Positions 24,308 through 33,111 of a stretch of DNA of 64,000 nucleotides are shown piece by piece. The DNA comes from UBA5399 sp964592125. GTDB lineage: Bacteria > Bacillota > Clostridia > Christensenellales > Christensenellaceae. The DNA lies in assembly GCA_964592125.1 (NCBI GenBank), contig CAZQBV010000003.1, positions 3,669 through 67,668 of the forward strand, read 5' to 3'. Every line of letters begins with the position of its first letter. Position 1 is the first letter of the stretch. The notes beneath the pieces were generated by a model. It saw only the letters and a list, made by a program, of their open reading frames with translations, did no database searches and was not told where the DNA came from. A program made the position numbers and the translations under genes.

Positions 24308-25120
24308 ATGATGCAGGGCACTTACACTGCGGCACTGGGAATAATGTCGCAGCAAAAAAGAATAGATACCATAGCCAATAACTTGGCAAATGTAAGCACA
24401 AATGGCTATAAAAGCAACCGTGCGGATTTTAAAGATGCGTTGTACCAAACCATGCAGCGTGTGGAGCAACCGCAGGACAACTTGAACATGAAAAAGGGAT
24501 CGGGTGTACTGGTTTCTGGTTTTATTAGAAATTTTGTAACGGGCTTTATGAACGAAGGCTCGGAAACCAATTGTTTTATGGAAAACCCACCCGGTGTAAC
24601 CACTTTTTTTGCTGTAAGGCAGGGAAATGGTGAAGTGGCATATACCAGAGATGGCGCATTTGAAAAAAGTGTTGAGGCAGATGGTGTTTATCTTGTGACA
24701 GCAGGCAGACAATATGTATTGGATCAAAATGGTCAAAGGATTAGATTGCCTGAGGATGGACAGCTTTTGATTGGCAAAGATGGAACGATATCCAGTGTGA
24801 CGACTGTAAAGAACGAAAAGGGTGAAGATGTTGTGACAACTACCCCCTATGCAAAAATTGGGATTTATGCTTTTCCAAACCCAGATGGTTTGGAACTGAT
24901 ATCTGGCAACATGTTTGCGGCATCTGCTAACTCGGGCACTGCGCGTGCAGCGGGTACAGATGAATACAGTGTAGTGCAGGGGGCGTATGAAGGCTCCAAT
25001 GTAGACCTTGCTGAGGAGATGTCTCAATTGGTGAGAGGTACACGCATGTTGCAATTCTCTTCACGGGCACTGTCCACGGCAGATCAGATGGATGAAACTG
25101 CAATATCGGTGAGACGTTAA
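24308..25120 (+). CDS. flgG: Flagellar rod protein, FlgG family (second copy)
   Basis: Predicted 270 aa. Rod signature QKRIDTIANNLANVSTNGYKSNRADFKD and C-terminal YEGSNVDLAEEMSQLVRGTRMLQ, which fits FlgG. The middle is unusual in having FFAVRQGNGEVAYTRDG where rod proteins usually have GxGFF, and an inserted MENPPGVTTFF. Starts 14 bp after flgF with GGAG upstream. Expected to build the distal rod. Confidence 0.9.
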   Translation: MMQGTYTAALGIMSQQKRIDTIANNLANVSTNGYKSNRADFKDALYQTMQRVEQPQDNLNMKKGSGVLVSGFIRNFVTGFMNEGSETNCFMENPPGVTTFFAVRQGNGEVAYTRDGAFEKSVEADGVYLVTAGRQYVLDQNGQRIRLPEDGQLLIGKDGTISSVTTVKNEKGEDVVTTTPYAKIGIYAFPNPDGLELISGNMFAASANSGTARAAGTDEYSVVQGAYEGSNVDLAEEMSQLVRGTRMLQFSSRALSTADQMDETAISVRR

Positions 25121-25152
25121 TAGAGGGCATCTGGCGAGGAGGGTGAAAAGAA

Positions 25153-25581
25153 GTGCTGAATAATTTTAAAAAGTGCAAATCTTGCGGTAAGATTTTTTCG
25201 AATATGGGAAGACCTATTTGTCCCGAATGCATTAAGAAACAGGATGAAGAGTTTACAAAGGTAAGAAAGTATATATATGATAATCCAACTGTAAAAGTAG
25301 AGGATGTCGCCGAAGAGACAGAAGTGCCGCTGAAAACAATACTACAGTTTTTGAAAGAAGGAAGACTACAACTAAAGAGTGCAGATGGCTTGTTGGCCTG
25401 TGAAAAATGTGGAATAGCCATTACAACAGGAACGATGTGCGAGAACTGCAAAAAGAATCTTGCAAGTGCGTTGCAAAGCAGTGTGGCACCGGGAGGGGCA
25501 GCCGTAGCACCACCGAAACAAAAGGATACAAGCGGACTTAAGACGCAAAATAAGCTGCATATAAACTTGAACAAAAGGTAG
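25153..25581 (+). CDS. yvyF: Flagellar operon protein YvyF (TIGR03826)
   Basis: Predicted 142 aa. N-terminal zinc-ribbon-like CKSCGKIF and CPECIKK, a central winged-helix-like part (TVKVEDVAEETEVPLKTILQFLKEGRL) and a second CEKCGIAI-CENCK pair. This matches the TIGR03826 family found just upstream of flgM in Firmicutes. GTG start with GAGGAGGG upstream. It may be a regulator, but no function is proven. The last 35 residues are a flexible Ala/Pro/Lys tail. Confidence 0.88.
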   Translation: MLNNFKKCKSCGKIFSNMGRPICPECIKKQDEEFTKVRKYIYDNPTVKVEDVAEETEVPLKTILQFLKEGRLQLKSADGLLACEKCGIAITTGTMCENCKKNLASALQSSVAPGGAAVAPPKQKDTSGLKTQNKLHINLNKR

Positions 25582-25599
25582 AAATTGAGGTAGATAGAG

Positions 25600-25914
25600 A
25601 TGAAAGTAAATGTGACTTTTCCTGTAGCAGGATTGGAACAATACAAAGCAACAAGGAAAAAGGCAGAAGTGGGCTCGGCAACCCAGGTAAGCCAGCATGA
25701 TGAAATTGCATTCTCTAAAGATGCAACCTTGTTTTCTGATGTTTTGAAAGCTGCAAAAAGCTCTATAAGTGATCGCTTGGAGAAGTCTGACATCAATATT
25801 GATACGATAAAGAGCAAAATTGAAAGTGGAGCCTATGAAGTGAAAGCGGAAGAACTGGCAGACAGCATACTGATGCTTCAGGGGTATTACGAAAGAAGGC
25901 AGTTGAATGATTGA
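25600..25914 (+). CDS. flgM: Anti-sigma-28 factor FlgM
   Basis: Predicted 104 aa. The C-terminal half (DINIDTIKSKIESGAYEVKAEELADSIL) is the FlgM consensus that binds FliA. The N-terminal half is disordered-looking, as usual. It holds back SigD activity until exported through the finished hook. Overlaps flgN by 8 nt. Confidence 0.93.
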   Translation: MKVNVTFPVAGLEQYKATRKKAEVGSATQVSQHDEIAFSKDATLFSDVLKAAKSSISDRLEKSDINIDTIKSKIESGAYEVKAEELADSILMLQGYYERRQLND

Positions 25915-26392
25915 TAAGATTATCGCTTTACTGGAACAGCTGAAAGAGGTGTACAGTAAGCTTTATGATATGTCAAAGAAAAAACAGGAATATATTATTG
26001 CCAATGAAGCGCAACATGTGAGTGACTTGATAAAAGAGGAATGGCACCTTATGGAGGATGCTACCCGCTTGGAAGATGAAAGAAATAGCTTGGTATTGTC
26101 GCTTTTGCAAGGCAAAGAGGAAGAAACCTCTATACAGGAAATTATAAAAGTTGCGAACCCAGGGCAACAAGCAAAACTGGTTGACATATCGGATGAGCTG
26201 AAGGGAATAATAGAAAAGCAGAAGAGGATTAATGCAGAGAACCAGTCACTGATAGAATTCCATTTGGAATATATGGAATATATGATTAATACAGTGCTGA
26301 AGGAACCCGATGTAAGTAGCATATATGGCAATACAGGAACGGTGGATGACAGCGGGATAGATAACAGAAGTATACTGGATAGTGAAGCATAG
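25907..26392 (+). CDS. flgN: Flagellar chaperone FlgN
   Basis: Predicted 161 aa, nearly all helical, with the FlgN-type pattern (LLEQLKEVYSKLYDMSKKKQEYIIAN) and a ~25-residue flexible C-terminus. FlgN escorts the hook-junction proteins FlgK and FlgL, encoded directly downstream. Start ATG overlaps the end of flgM. Confidence 0.88.
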   Translation: MIDKIIALLEQLKEVYSKLYDMSKKKQEYIIANEAQHVSDLIKEEWHLMEDATRLEDERNSLVLSLLQGKEEETSIQEIIKVANPGQQAKLVDISDELKGIIEKQKRINAENQSLIEFHLEYMEYMINTVLKEPDVSSIYGNTGTVDDSGIDNRSILDSEA

Positions 26393-26435
26393 ACTAGCAA
26401 AAACGGCTTTATCAATAGAGATTGGCTTTTGTAGA

Positions 26436-26462
26436 TAAAAAGCGTATGAATGATGGCGATTT
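26436..26462 (+). promoter_or_regulatory. Probable SigD promoter of flgK
   Basis: TAAA (26436-26439), 15-nt spacer, GGCGATTT (26455-26462); six of eight -10 bases fit the consensus. Start of transcription would be about 90 nt before flgK. The leader between holds several short inverted repeats (such as CACG-TAGAG-CGTG near 26501) of unknown meaning. Confidence 0.55.
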
Positions 26463-26556
26463 ATATACGCAGCGGGAGCCATCACTGCTCTGCTTGACTC
26501 ACGTAGAGCGTGGATGACTAAAAAATGGATGTGAGACGGAAAGGTTTTGGTTTTTT

Positions 26557-28080
26557 ATGAGATCAACATTTTACGGACTGGAAATAGCAAAAACGGGATT
26601 GTTTACAGCACAAAATCAATTGGATGTAACAGGGCACAATATGTCTAACTCCTCTACAGTTGGATATACCCGGCAAAGGCTTGTAACAAAGGCGATGCCG
26701 CCGGGATATGGCGATACCTTTATAGCTGTGGATAGGAAAAGCACAGCAGGACGTGGTGTAAACACAATGTTTATCGAGCAGGTGCGCAACCCGTTCCTAG
26801 ACCATCAATATAGGAATGAAAATGCCACAACTACGCAATGGACAACAAAAGAGCAACATTTTGAATATGTAGAGGCTCTGTTTAACAACGAGCTGGATCA
26901 AATGGATGTTTCGGCAGGACTGACCAGTGTGATAGAAGGTTTTTATAGCAGCCTGTATGCCTTGGTGGCGAGCCCATCCAATTCCCCCGCACGTAACAGT
27001 GTGAAGGAAAATGCGATAAAGATTACTGATTCCATGCATCTTTATTACAACAAGCTAATAGAACAGCAGGATGCATTGAATGAAAGTATACGGATTTCTG
27101 TAAATGAAGTAAATGATTTGGTAGACCAAATTGCGCTTTTGAATAAGCAAATTAGTTCTTTTGAAATAACAGGCGCACGGGCGAATGATCTGCGTGACCA
27201 GCGTAACGTTTTGTTGGATACGCTTTCGGGAATTATGAACATTACAGTGAGTGAAGACCCCAATGGACAGATGGTGGTGCAGGTGGGCAACAAGACACTG
27301 ATACACCATGACCGCACAAAGCATATGGTGGTAGAAAAAGATGTGCCGAACGCGATACCGGGTGAAGCAGATGTATACGGAATTTACTGGGCGGATGCTG
27401 ACGGAAACTCTACGGGTAGAGCTGTGGAGATTACCAATGGTGCGTTGCGGGGCTATTTGGACATTCGCGATGGAGACAGCTCTACCAACCCGGGTATACC
27501 GCAGGTGGTGGAGCAATTGAATGCCATGGCTCGTAAATTGGTGGAAGAATTCAATGCAGTGCATACAACGGGTTGGACATTGCCGGGCACGGTGAATCAA
27601 GCTTCGCGCACGGGTATTAATTTTTTTGATGTGGCAGGGCTGACTGCAAAAACAATTTCGCTGGATGCAGAAATTTTGAAGGATGCCAGTAACATTGCTT
27701 GCTCGGACATGCCAGTGTTGGATCCAACAAAAGAAAACAATCAAACGGGTAATGCCGAAATATTAAAAAAACTTTGCGACCTGATATACAAGAAGGATGA
27801 CGATGGCAGACCGGACAACCTGAGCGGACGTTATAAGGAACTGTTAAACAGTATTTCTTTATCTATGAGCCATATGCATACTACGTCTGATGCGCAGAGT
27901 GTGATGAGGGCTCATTTGGATCAACAACGGAAATCTATCAGCGCAGTTTCACTTGACGAGGAAATGACTAATATTGTGCGTTTTGGCCATTCTTACAGTG
28001 CTGCGTCGCGTATGATAACTGCAATAGATGAGGAACTGGATACTTTAATAAACAGAATGGGTCTGGTGGGGCGGTCTTAA
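26557..28080 (+). CDS. flgK: Hook-filament junction protein FlgK (HAP1)
   Basis: Predicted 507 aa. N-terminus GLEIAKTGLFTAQNQLDVTG followed by HNMSNSSTVGYTRQR, and C-terminus ISAVSLDEEMTNIVRFGHSYSAASRMITAIDEELDTLINRMG, both diagnostic. FlgK is the first junction ring between hook and filament and a substrate of FlgN. Ribosome site AAAGG is about 11 nt upstream. Followed 54 bp later by flgL. Confidence 0.96.
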   Translation: MRSTFYGLEIAKTGLFTAQNQLDVTGHNMSNSSTVGYTRQRLVTKAMPPGYGDTFIAVDRKSTAGRGVNTMFIEQVRNPFLDHQYRNENATTTQWTTKEQHFEYVEALFNNELDQMDVSAGLTSVIEGFYSSLYALVASPSNSPARNSVKENAIKITDSMHLYYNKLIEQQDALNESIRISVNEVNDLVDQIALLNKQISSFEITGARANDLRDQRNVLLDTLSGIMNITVSEDPNGQMVVQVGNKTLIHHDRTKHMVVEKDVPNAIPGEADVYGIYWADADGNSTGRAVEITNGALRGYLDIRDGDSSTNPGIPQVVEQLNAMARKLVEEFNAVHTTGWTLPGTVNQASRTGINFFDVAGLTAKTISLDAEILKDASNIACSDMPVLDPTKENNQTGNAEILKKLCDLIYKKDDDGRPDNLSGRYKELLNSISLSMSHMHTTSDAQSVMRAHLDQQRKSISAVSLDEEMTNIVRFGHSYSAASRMITAIDEELDTLINRMGLVGRS

Positions 28081-28134
28081 AAGCTAGCACCATTGCTTTT
28101 TGTTTAAGATGATAACGCATGGAGGAACAAGTAG

Positions 28135-29685
28135 ATGCGAATAACAAATTCCATGATGATGGATAATGTACTAAAAGATTTGAATAACGGCATGCTGCGC
28201 ATGGATAAATATAGTTCACAGCTTGCAAGTAACCGCAAAATGGTGCGGTTGTCGGACAACTCAATTGGGCTGAATAATAGCTTGAATGCGCGGGCTCAAC
28301 TGAGACAAATTCAGCAATATCGTGATAATATTGTGACGGCACGCCAATGGACGCAGCAGGCAGAATCTTCTATTACTGATATGCAGAGCATTGTGAGGAC
28401 GGTTTACGAGAACACGATTGATGCTGGTGGCGTAAAAAATCCTGATGACAAAAAAAATATTGCGACGTTGATTAACCAGATGAAACAACATTTGTTTGAA
28501 ACCTGCAATACTGCAATTGCGGATAAATATATTTTTGGTGGGTTCAATACATCTACAAAGCCTTTTTCTATGGATGCAAATGGTAAAGTTTTGTATAATG
28601 GCTTGGATTTGGGCGCTAGCACGCCGCCAAGGCCTGCGAATGCGTTTGGCATTGTTACTGATGTAACATTTGGAGCGTGGACAGGCGATATTTACCCACT
28701 GGAAAATTATACAATTACTGCAAATGGTGCGGATGAATTGCTCTTTACAACCGCAGATGGGTCAGTTACAAAAACGGTGAAAATACCTACGCCCCGAGAA
28801 GGTATGAATACGATTAATATGACAAGCCAAGGGTTGGGTGTGATTACCTACGAATGTACGGATCCTCTCAACCTGCCTACGGCTACGGATATAAGAGATG
28901 CAATTGCTGTTGCGGGTAGTGTTTCGTCGGATTTATATGTGATGGCCACACAAATTGAGATGGAAACTGCAATACAGCAGCCAGCGAGTGACCCAGCTGC
29001 TGCAATTACTTGGAATGGTCCTATGACGGCACAGGGTAAGTTTACTGTTTCTACAACCAATAATCCGGGAGAGATTGCCATACACGATGAGCGGGGCACT
29101 TTGATTACAAAGCAAACATTGGTGCCCGGTGCTGGGGGCATAGACCTGACATCTGTAGGGTTGGGCACAATCACTTGGAACCCAGCGACCGTTGCCACTG
29201 CAGAAGATATAGCAGATTCCTTGTCTAACACAGGGTTTGTAACAACAAAACTGGGACAGGAAATGTCGCAGCATATTCGATTTGAGACAGGGTTTGAAAC
29301 GTCTACAGATGCCACTTTCAATGGAATACAGCTGGTGGGCTTGGGCAAAGAAAATTTATTTCGCATCCTAGACGATTTGCTGACAGATTTAAATGCGGGT
29401 GAAAATAATGATGTGCTTACAACACACTTAACGCGTTTATTAAATAAGCAAGATGCTTTCTTGACCAATATTGTGGAGCTGGGCGCACGTGCAACGAAGC
29501 TGGATATGATGGAGAATAGGTATCAAGTAGACTTTATCAATGCAGAAGCGGTGCGTACAGATATTGAGGATATTGACCAGGCGTATGTTATTATGCAGTA
29601 TAAGTTCTGTGAAGCGATATACAGACAGGCGTTGGCAGCCGGAGCACAAATTATACAGCCGACTTTGATGGATTTCTTAAGATAA
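28135..29685 (+). CDS. flgL: Hook-filament junction protein FlgL (HAP3)
   Basis: Predicted 516 aa, longer than the usual ~300 because of a ~230-residue middle domain (about 170-400). N-terminus MRITNSMMMDNVLKDLNNGM and NRKMVRLSDNSIGLNNSLNARA, and C-terminus QVDFINAEAVRTDIEDIDQAYVIMQ, are flagellin-like D1 halves of FlgL. The enlarged middle parallels the enlarged flagellin D2/D3 and may be surface exposed (inference). Confidence 0.94.
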   Translation: MRITNSMMMDNVLKDLNNGMLRMDKYSSQLASNRKMVRLSDNSIGLNNSLNARAQLRQIQQYRDNIVTARQWTQQAESSITDMQSIVRTVYENTIDAGGVKNPDDKKNIATLINQMKQHLFETCNTAIADKYIFGGFNTSTKPFSMDANGKVLYNGLDLGASTPPRPANAFGIVTDVTFGAWTGDIYPLENYTITANGADELLFTTADGSVTKTVKIPTPREGMNTINMTSQGLGVITYECTDPLNLPTATDIRDAIAVAGSVSSDLYVMATQIEMETAIQQPASDPAAAITWNGPMTAQGKFTVSTTNNPGEIAIHDERGTLITKQTLVPGAGGIDLTSVGLGTITWNPATVATAEDIADSLSNTGFVTTKLGQEMSQHIRFETGFETSTDATFNGIQLVGLGKENLFRILDDLLTDLNAGENNDVLTTHLTRLLNKQDAFLTNIVELGARATKLDMMENRYQVDFINAEAVRTDIEDIDQAYVIMQYKFCEAIYRQALAAGAQIIQPTLMDFLR

Positions 29686-29810
29686 TCGAAGCGTTGGTGC
29701 TGAAAAAGAGTTGCTTTTGTCTGGTGAGAAAGTAGATAAAATAGTTTGCAAAAAACGGTTGAATTATGAGGTTGTTTTCATAATATTATTTGGTAGGGAG
29801 GTGACTACCG

Positions 29811-30416
29811 ATGAAGACATTGGATATCCAAACCAGTAGGCCGCGTCTAGACATTACTACTACAAACGCCAAGTTAATTGTATCCAACAAAATAAGGCGT
29901 TTTAGGGCCAAGCGAGTTGCACCCCAAATGATGGTGGAGCGGCAAGCACCTGTTATGAAAGTGGATTGGAGTCAGGTGTGGGCAGAATCTGGAAGAAGGT
30001 CTCCTGAAAAGCTGAAGCAGTACATGAATCAATTGAGCAAGCAAAATGTTGAGCGTGCCATCCAAACGATTGTGGGAAATGGCAACTACATGCTGCAATT
30101 GGAAAATTATATTGGCACTAAGAAAAACCCAATTGGTGATATATCATTTGAACAAATGATGAGCGAGTTACCAGAAATTAATGTGGCCATGATGCCACAA
30201 TCTATGCCAGATGTATCTTGGGATCCTGGATTTGTAAAGATAGAGTGGACCACCGGTGAAATGCAGATTGAGTGGGATGATGACTTTATGCCAGATGTTA
30301 CCGTGACACCGCACTCTGTGGAGATTAGACTTTCAGGGCATAGTGAAGTAAAAATATCGGTAAAGGAAGATAGGGTGCCCTATACAAACGGAAAAAAGGT
30401 GAATCAAAAAGCTTAA
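29811..30416 (+). CDS. DUF6470 family protein (YviE-like)
   Basis: Predicted 201 aa, no membrane segment. Located between flgL and fliW exactly as yviE in Bacillus. N-terminus has IQTSRPRLDITTTNAKLIV, the DUF6470 pattern; the C-terminal half is rich in acidic and Trp residues (WTTGEMQIEWDDDFMPDV). Start ATG follows GGGAGGTG. Function unknown in the family. Confidence 0.82.
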   Translation: MKTLDIQTSRPRLDITTTNAKLIVSNKIRRFRAKRVAPQMMVERQAPVMKVDWSQVWAESGRRSPEKLKQYMNQLSKQNVERAIQTIVGNGNYMLQLENYIGTKKNPIGDISFEQMMSELPEINVAMMPQSMPDVSWDPGFVKIEWTTGEMQIEWDDDFMPDVTVTPHSVEIRLSGHSEVKISVKEDRVPYTNGKKVNQKA

Positions 30417-30432
30417 AGAGAGGATTTAAACA

Positions 30433-30927
30433 GTGGAAATAATCTCATCACGTTTTGGTACAGTAAATATAAATGAAAAAAGCATTATTACTTTCCCCGG
30501 GGGACTTCCGGGGTTTGCTAATTTAACGAAGTTTACGATTATTAGGTGTGACCAAACAGAACCGATTCAATGGTTGCAAAGTATAGAGGATGTAGATGTC
30601 TCAGTTCCTATTATAAATCCATTTATAATAAAGCCAGAATATGAAATAGAAGTGAATGACGATGAGCTGGAAATCATAAAGACACATAGTGAAGAAGATA
30701 TGATTGTGCTGAATATCATGGTGCTACCTGAAGAATTGAGCAAGATGACAGTGAACTTGATGGCACCTGTGTTGATAAATGTAAAGGAGATGCTGGGCAC
30801 ACAAGTAATGATGGACTATAAGCCCCTTCCCATAAGATATCCTGCATTTGATTCGCTGATGAAGTACTATCGAAACATTTCAAAGGAGGTGGGTCTCAGT
30901 GCTGGTTCTAACACGGAAAATAAATGA
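30433..30927 (+). CDS. fliW: Flagellar assembly factor FliW
   Basis: Predicted 164 aa. Contains IITFPGGLPGFANLTKFTII and the C-terminal NLMAPVLINVKEMLGTQVM, typical of FliW. It binds both flagellin and CsrA and thereby couples flagellin translation to assembly. GTG start with GAGAGGA 8 nt upstream. Overlaps csrA by 29 nt, so translation is likely coupled. Confidence 0.95.
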   Translation: MEIISSRFGTVNINEKSIITFPGGLPGFANLTKFTIIRCDQTEPIQWLQSIEDVDVSVPIINPFIIKPEYEIEVNDDELEIIKTHSEEDMIVLNIMVLPEELSKMTVNLMAPVLINVKEMLGTQVMMDYKPLPIRYPAFDSLMKYYRNISKEVGLSAGSNTENK

Positions 30928-31150
30928 GGCGATTCTAATAGGAGATGACATAAAAATAACATTGTTGAATATTGAGTCGGATCGAATAAGAATTGGCATA
31001 GATGCACCAAAGAATATGCGGATATATAGATATGAAACACTAAAAAAAGTTGTTTTGGAAAATCAAATGGCTGCAAGTGTAAATGTAAACCTTGTCACTT
31101 TATCACATCTAAAAGAAGAGATAGAGTTGCCAGAAAACAATAAAGAATAA
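30899..31150 (+). CDS. csrA: Carbon storage regulator CsrA
   Basis: Predicted 83 aa. MLVLTRKINEAILIGDDIKI and the RIGIDAPKNMRIYR segment are canonical. CsrA blocks ribosome access on flagellin mRNA and is titrated by FliW. GTG start sits inside fliW, with GGAGGTGG upstream. Last gene before a strong terminator. Confidence 0.97.
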   Translation: MLVLTRKINEAILIGDDIKITLLNIESDRIRIGIDAPKNMRIYRYETLKKVVLENQMAASVNVNLVTLSHLKEEIELPENNKE

Positions 31151-31169
31151 AAGAATTTGAATTGGACAG

Positions 31170-31211
31170 GGCTGTTATATTTGTTAGGATATAGCAGCCG
31201 TTTTGCTTTTT
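31170..31211 (+). terminator. Intrinsic terminator after csrA
   Basis: 11-bp stem (31170-31180 with 31189-31199), 8-nt loop, then TTTTGCTTTTT. It ends the flgB-csrA transcription unit. Confidence 0.9.
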
Positions 31212-31256
31212 AAACAGCTCAAATATTTAGAGAGTAGTTAAATAACACCTGAGTGG

Positions 31257-31333
31257 TATAATATATCTGTGATGAGCACTTTGCAAATTCAAAGGAATAG
31301 TCTATTGATTTATTGTAAAAAATAAGCTATTAT
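31257..31333 (+). promoter_or_regulatory. Candidate SigA promoters of the cheC-cheA operon
   Basis: Two candidates: an extended -10 TGG-TATAAT (TATAAT at 31257-31262) with a weak -35; and TTGATT (31305-31310), 17-bp spacer, TATTAT (31328-31333). Either leaves a long leader (about 180-250 nt) before cheC. In the leader I see only a short inverted repeat (TTCC...GGAA around 31370-31410) and no riboswitch class I recognise. Confidence 0.5.
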
Positions 31334-31519
31334 GGATTAGTGAGACTCGGTATATGAATATTGAGCTTGCTTCCCAAAGCTATGTACAAAATTTGTGGAA
31401 GGCTAAGGCAGTTGAATAAAGCGGTGCAATATAACTGAAAAGATATGAAACTTGCGTTAGGGCACTGTTTTTTTGGTTTATAAAACATTTAGAAGTGTAA
31501 ATTTATTAGGAGTGCTAAG

Positions 31520-32119
31520 ATGAACATTAATGAAGCAGACCTTGATCTATTAAAAGAAATAGGGAACATTGGGGCGGGAAATGCTGCATCTGCACTTTCT
31601 GAAATGATTGGCTCAACTGTTCATATAGAAGTGCCCAGAGCCGAGATGATACCATATTCGGAGATGAGCAGGATTATTGGTGATCCTGAGCATGTGGTGT
31701 TGGGCATATTGGTTCGTATGGGCGGCGATATGGAAGGCTACATCTTAATGGCTCAAGAAATGGACGACGCAGTGGCTACTGTGAAGGCATTGATGGGGCG
31801 CGAAGTTGACATAAACGATGGAATAAACCTAGAAGATTTTGAACTGATGAAAGAAGTATTCAATATCTTGTCGGGTGCGTTTCTTTCTGCAATATCTGAA
31901 ATGACAAGTATGTCCATAGTACCCTCGGTACCCGAAATGACGGCCGATATGGCGATGGCTATTATGAACGTTCCGGTATTGGTTTATGGCGAAATTGGGG
32001 ATTCGGTGTTGATGCTTGACACAAAATTTGGTGGAGCTGCCGAATGTATACACGGCCATTTCTTTTTAATACCTACGATAAAGTCATTGGAAGCTCTTAA
32101 GAAAGCGTTGTACATGTAG
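31520..32119 (+). CDS. cheC: CheY-P phosphatase CheC
   Basis: Predicted 199 aa. Two phosphatase helices of the ExxN type: E13/N16 in LLKEIGNIGAGNAASALSEM and E112/N115 in LMKEVFNILSGAF, so both sites look intact. CheC dephosphorylates CheY-P and binds CheD, encoded 2 bp downstream. Start ATG after TAGGAG. Confidence 0.94.
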   Translation: MNINEADLDLLKEIGNIGAGNAASALSEMIGSTVHIEVPRAEMIPYSEMSRIIGDPEHVVLGILVRMGGDMEGYILMAQEMDDAVATVKALMGREVDINDGINLEDFELMKEVFNILSGAFLSAISEMTSMSIVPSVPEMTADMAMAIMNVPVLVYGEIGDSVLMLDTKFGGAAECIHGHFFLIPTIKSLEALKKALYM

Positions 32120-32121
32120 AT

Positions 32122-32604
32122 ATGAAACCGATTATTATTGGGATGGCAGAACTGGATGTTGTGAAATGTCCGCAAAATATTACTACACTTGGCTTAGGTT
32201 CTTGTGTGGGCGTGGTGCTATATGACAAGGTGAGCAAGATTGGTGGTATGGTTCATGTTGTTTTGCCAGACTCAAAATCTTCTACTGGCCCAATAAACAA
32301 GGCGAAATTTGCCGATACAGGGATTGTGGAGCTTTATAACAAAATGCTTCGCACAGGTGCAAATAAGAGTACAATGATAGCAAAACTAGCAGGTGGAGCT
32401 CACATGTTTGGAAACATTATGCAAAATGATGCTCTGAAAGTGGGCGATAGAAATGCTTTTAATAGTAAGATGGCTGTGCTGAAATTGCGTATACCCATTG
32501 TAGCTGAGGACTTAGGCGGCTCATATGGTAGAACGATAGAGTTAAATACAGAGGATGGAAAGCTTACAGTGAAAACTGTGGGCAAAGGTGTGAATGTGCT
32601 GTGA
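32122..32604 (+). CDS. cheD: Chemoreceptor deamidase CheD
   Basis: Predicted 160 aa. Catalytic Cys28 in TTLGLGSCVGV and His45 in GGMVHVVLPD are present, as is the C-terminal GGSYGRTIELNTEDGKL. CheD deamidates glutamines on receptors and is controlled by CheC binding; adjacency to cheC supports that pairing. Confidence 0.95.
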   Translation: MKPIIIGMAELDVVKCPQNITTLGLGSCVGVVLYDKVSKIGGMVHVVLPDSKSSTGPINKAKFADTGIVELYNKMLRTGANKSTMIAKLAGGAHMFGNIMQNDALKVGDRNAFNSKMAVLKLRIPIVAEDLGGSYGRTIELNTEDGKLTVKTVGKGVNVL

Positions 32605-32650
32605 AGGCATTTTTGCAATATTTTAGAACAAAACTTTTAGGAGGGTAAAT

Positions 32651-33007
32651 ATGAAAAAAGTGGTAGTAGTAGACGATGCTGCTTTTATGAGGCTCACAAT
32701 CAAAAACATGTTGACAAAAAATGGTTTTGATGTTGTTGGTGAGGCGGAAAATGGTGCGCAGGCGATTACGAAATGTCAGGAATTAGAGCCAGATATTATG
32801 ACGTTGGATATTACAATGCCGGAAGTTTCTGGAATTGATGCTCTAAGAGAAATAATGAAAGTTAGACCACAAACTGTTTGTGTTATGGTATCGGCATTGG
32901 GGCAAGAAGCCATGGTGAAAGAGGCCGTAATGCTTGGTGCAAAGGGTTTTGTGGTGAAGCCTTTTAAGGAAGAAATTATTATTTCGGCGTTGAATAAGTT
33001 TAAGTAA
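32651..33007 (+). CDS. cheY: Chemotaxis response regulator CheY
   Basis: Predicted 118 aa single receiver domain. Acidic pair DD at 8-9, phospho-acceptor Asp53 in TLDITMPE, Ser near 81 and Lys near 103 (VVKPF). CheY-P binds FliM to bias rotation. AGGAGGG precedes the start. Confidence 0.95.
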   Translation: MKKVVVVDDAAFMRLTIKNMLTKNGFDVVGEAENGAQAITKCQELEPDIMTLDITMPEVSGIDALREIMKVRPQTVCVMVSALGQEAMVKEAVMLGAKGFVVKPFKEEIIISALNKFK

Positions 33008-33044
33008 ACCTTTAGCTTCTTGGCAAGTTGTCATTTGTATAAGA

Positions 33045-33060
33045 TGCATGTTAACATGCA
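33045..33060. promoter_or_regulatory. 16-bp perfect palindrome between cheY and cheA
   Basis: TGCATGTTAACATGCA is a perfect palindrome, flanked by TTGGC (33020-33024) and GCCAA (33062-33066). It could be an operator or an RNA processing hairpin lowering cheA relative to cheY; no protein can be named. Confidence 0.45.
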
Positions 33061-33111
33061 GGCCAAAAGTGGTGGTGTTTATATTTTATTTGTAAGTGAG
33101 GTGTTCGGCAA

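Noticed and set aside
31334..31519. c-di-GMP riboswitch in the cheC leader
   Set aside because: None of the conserved GEMM core blocks could be found by eye; only short inverted repeats.
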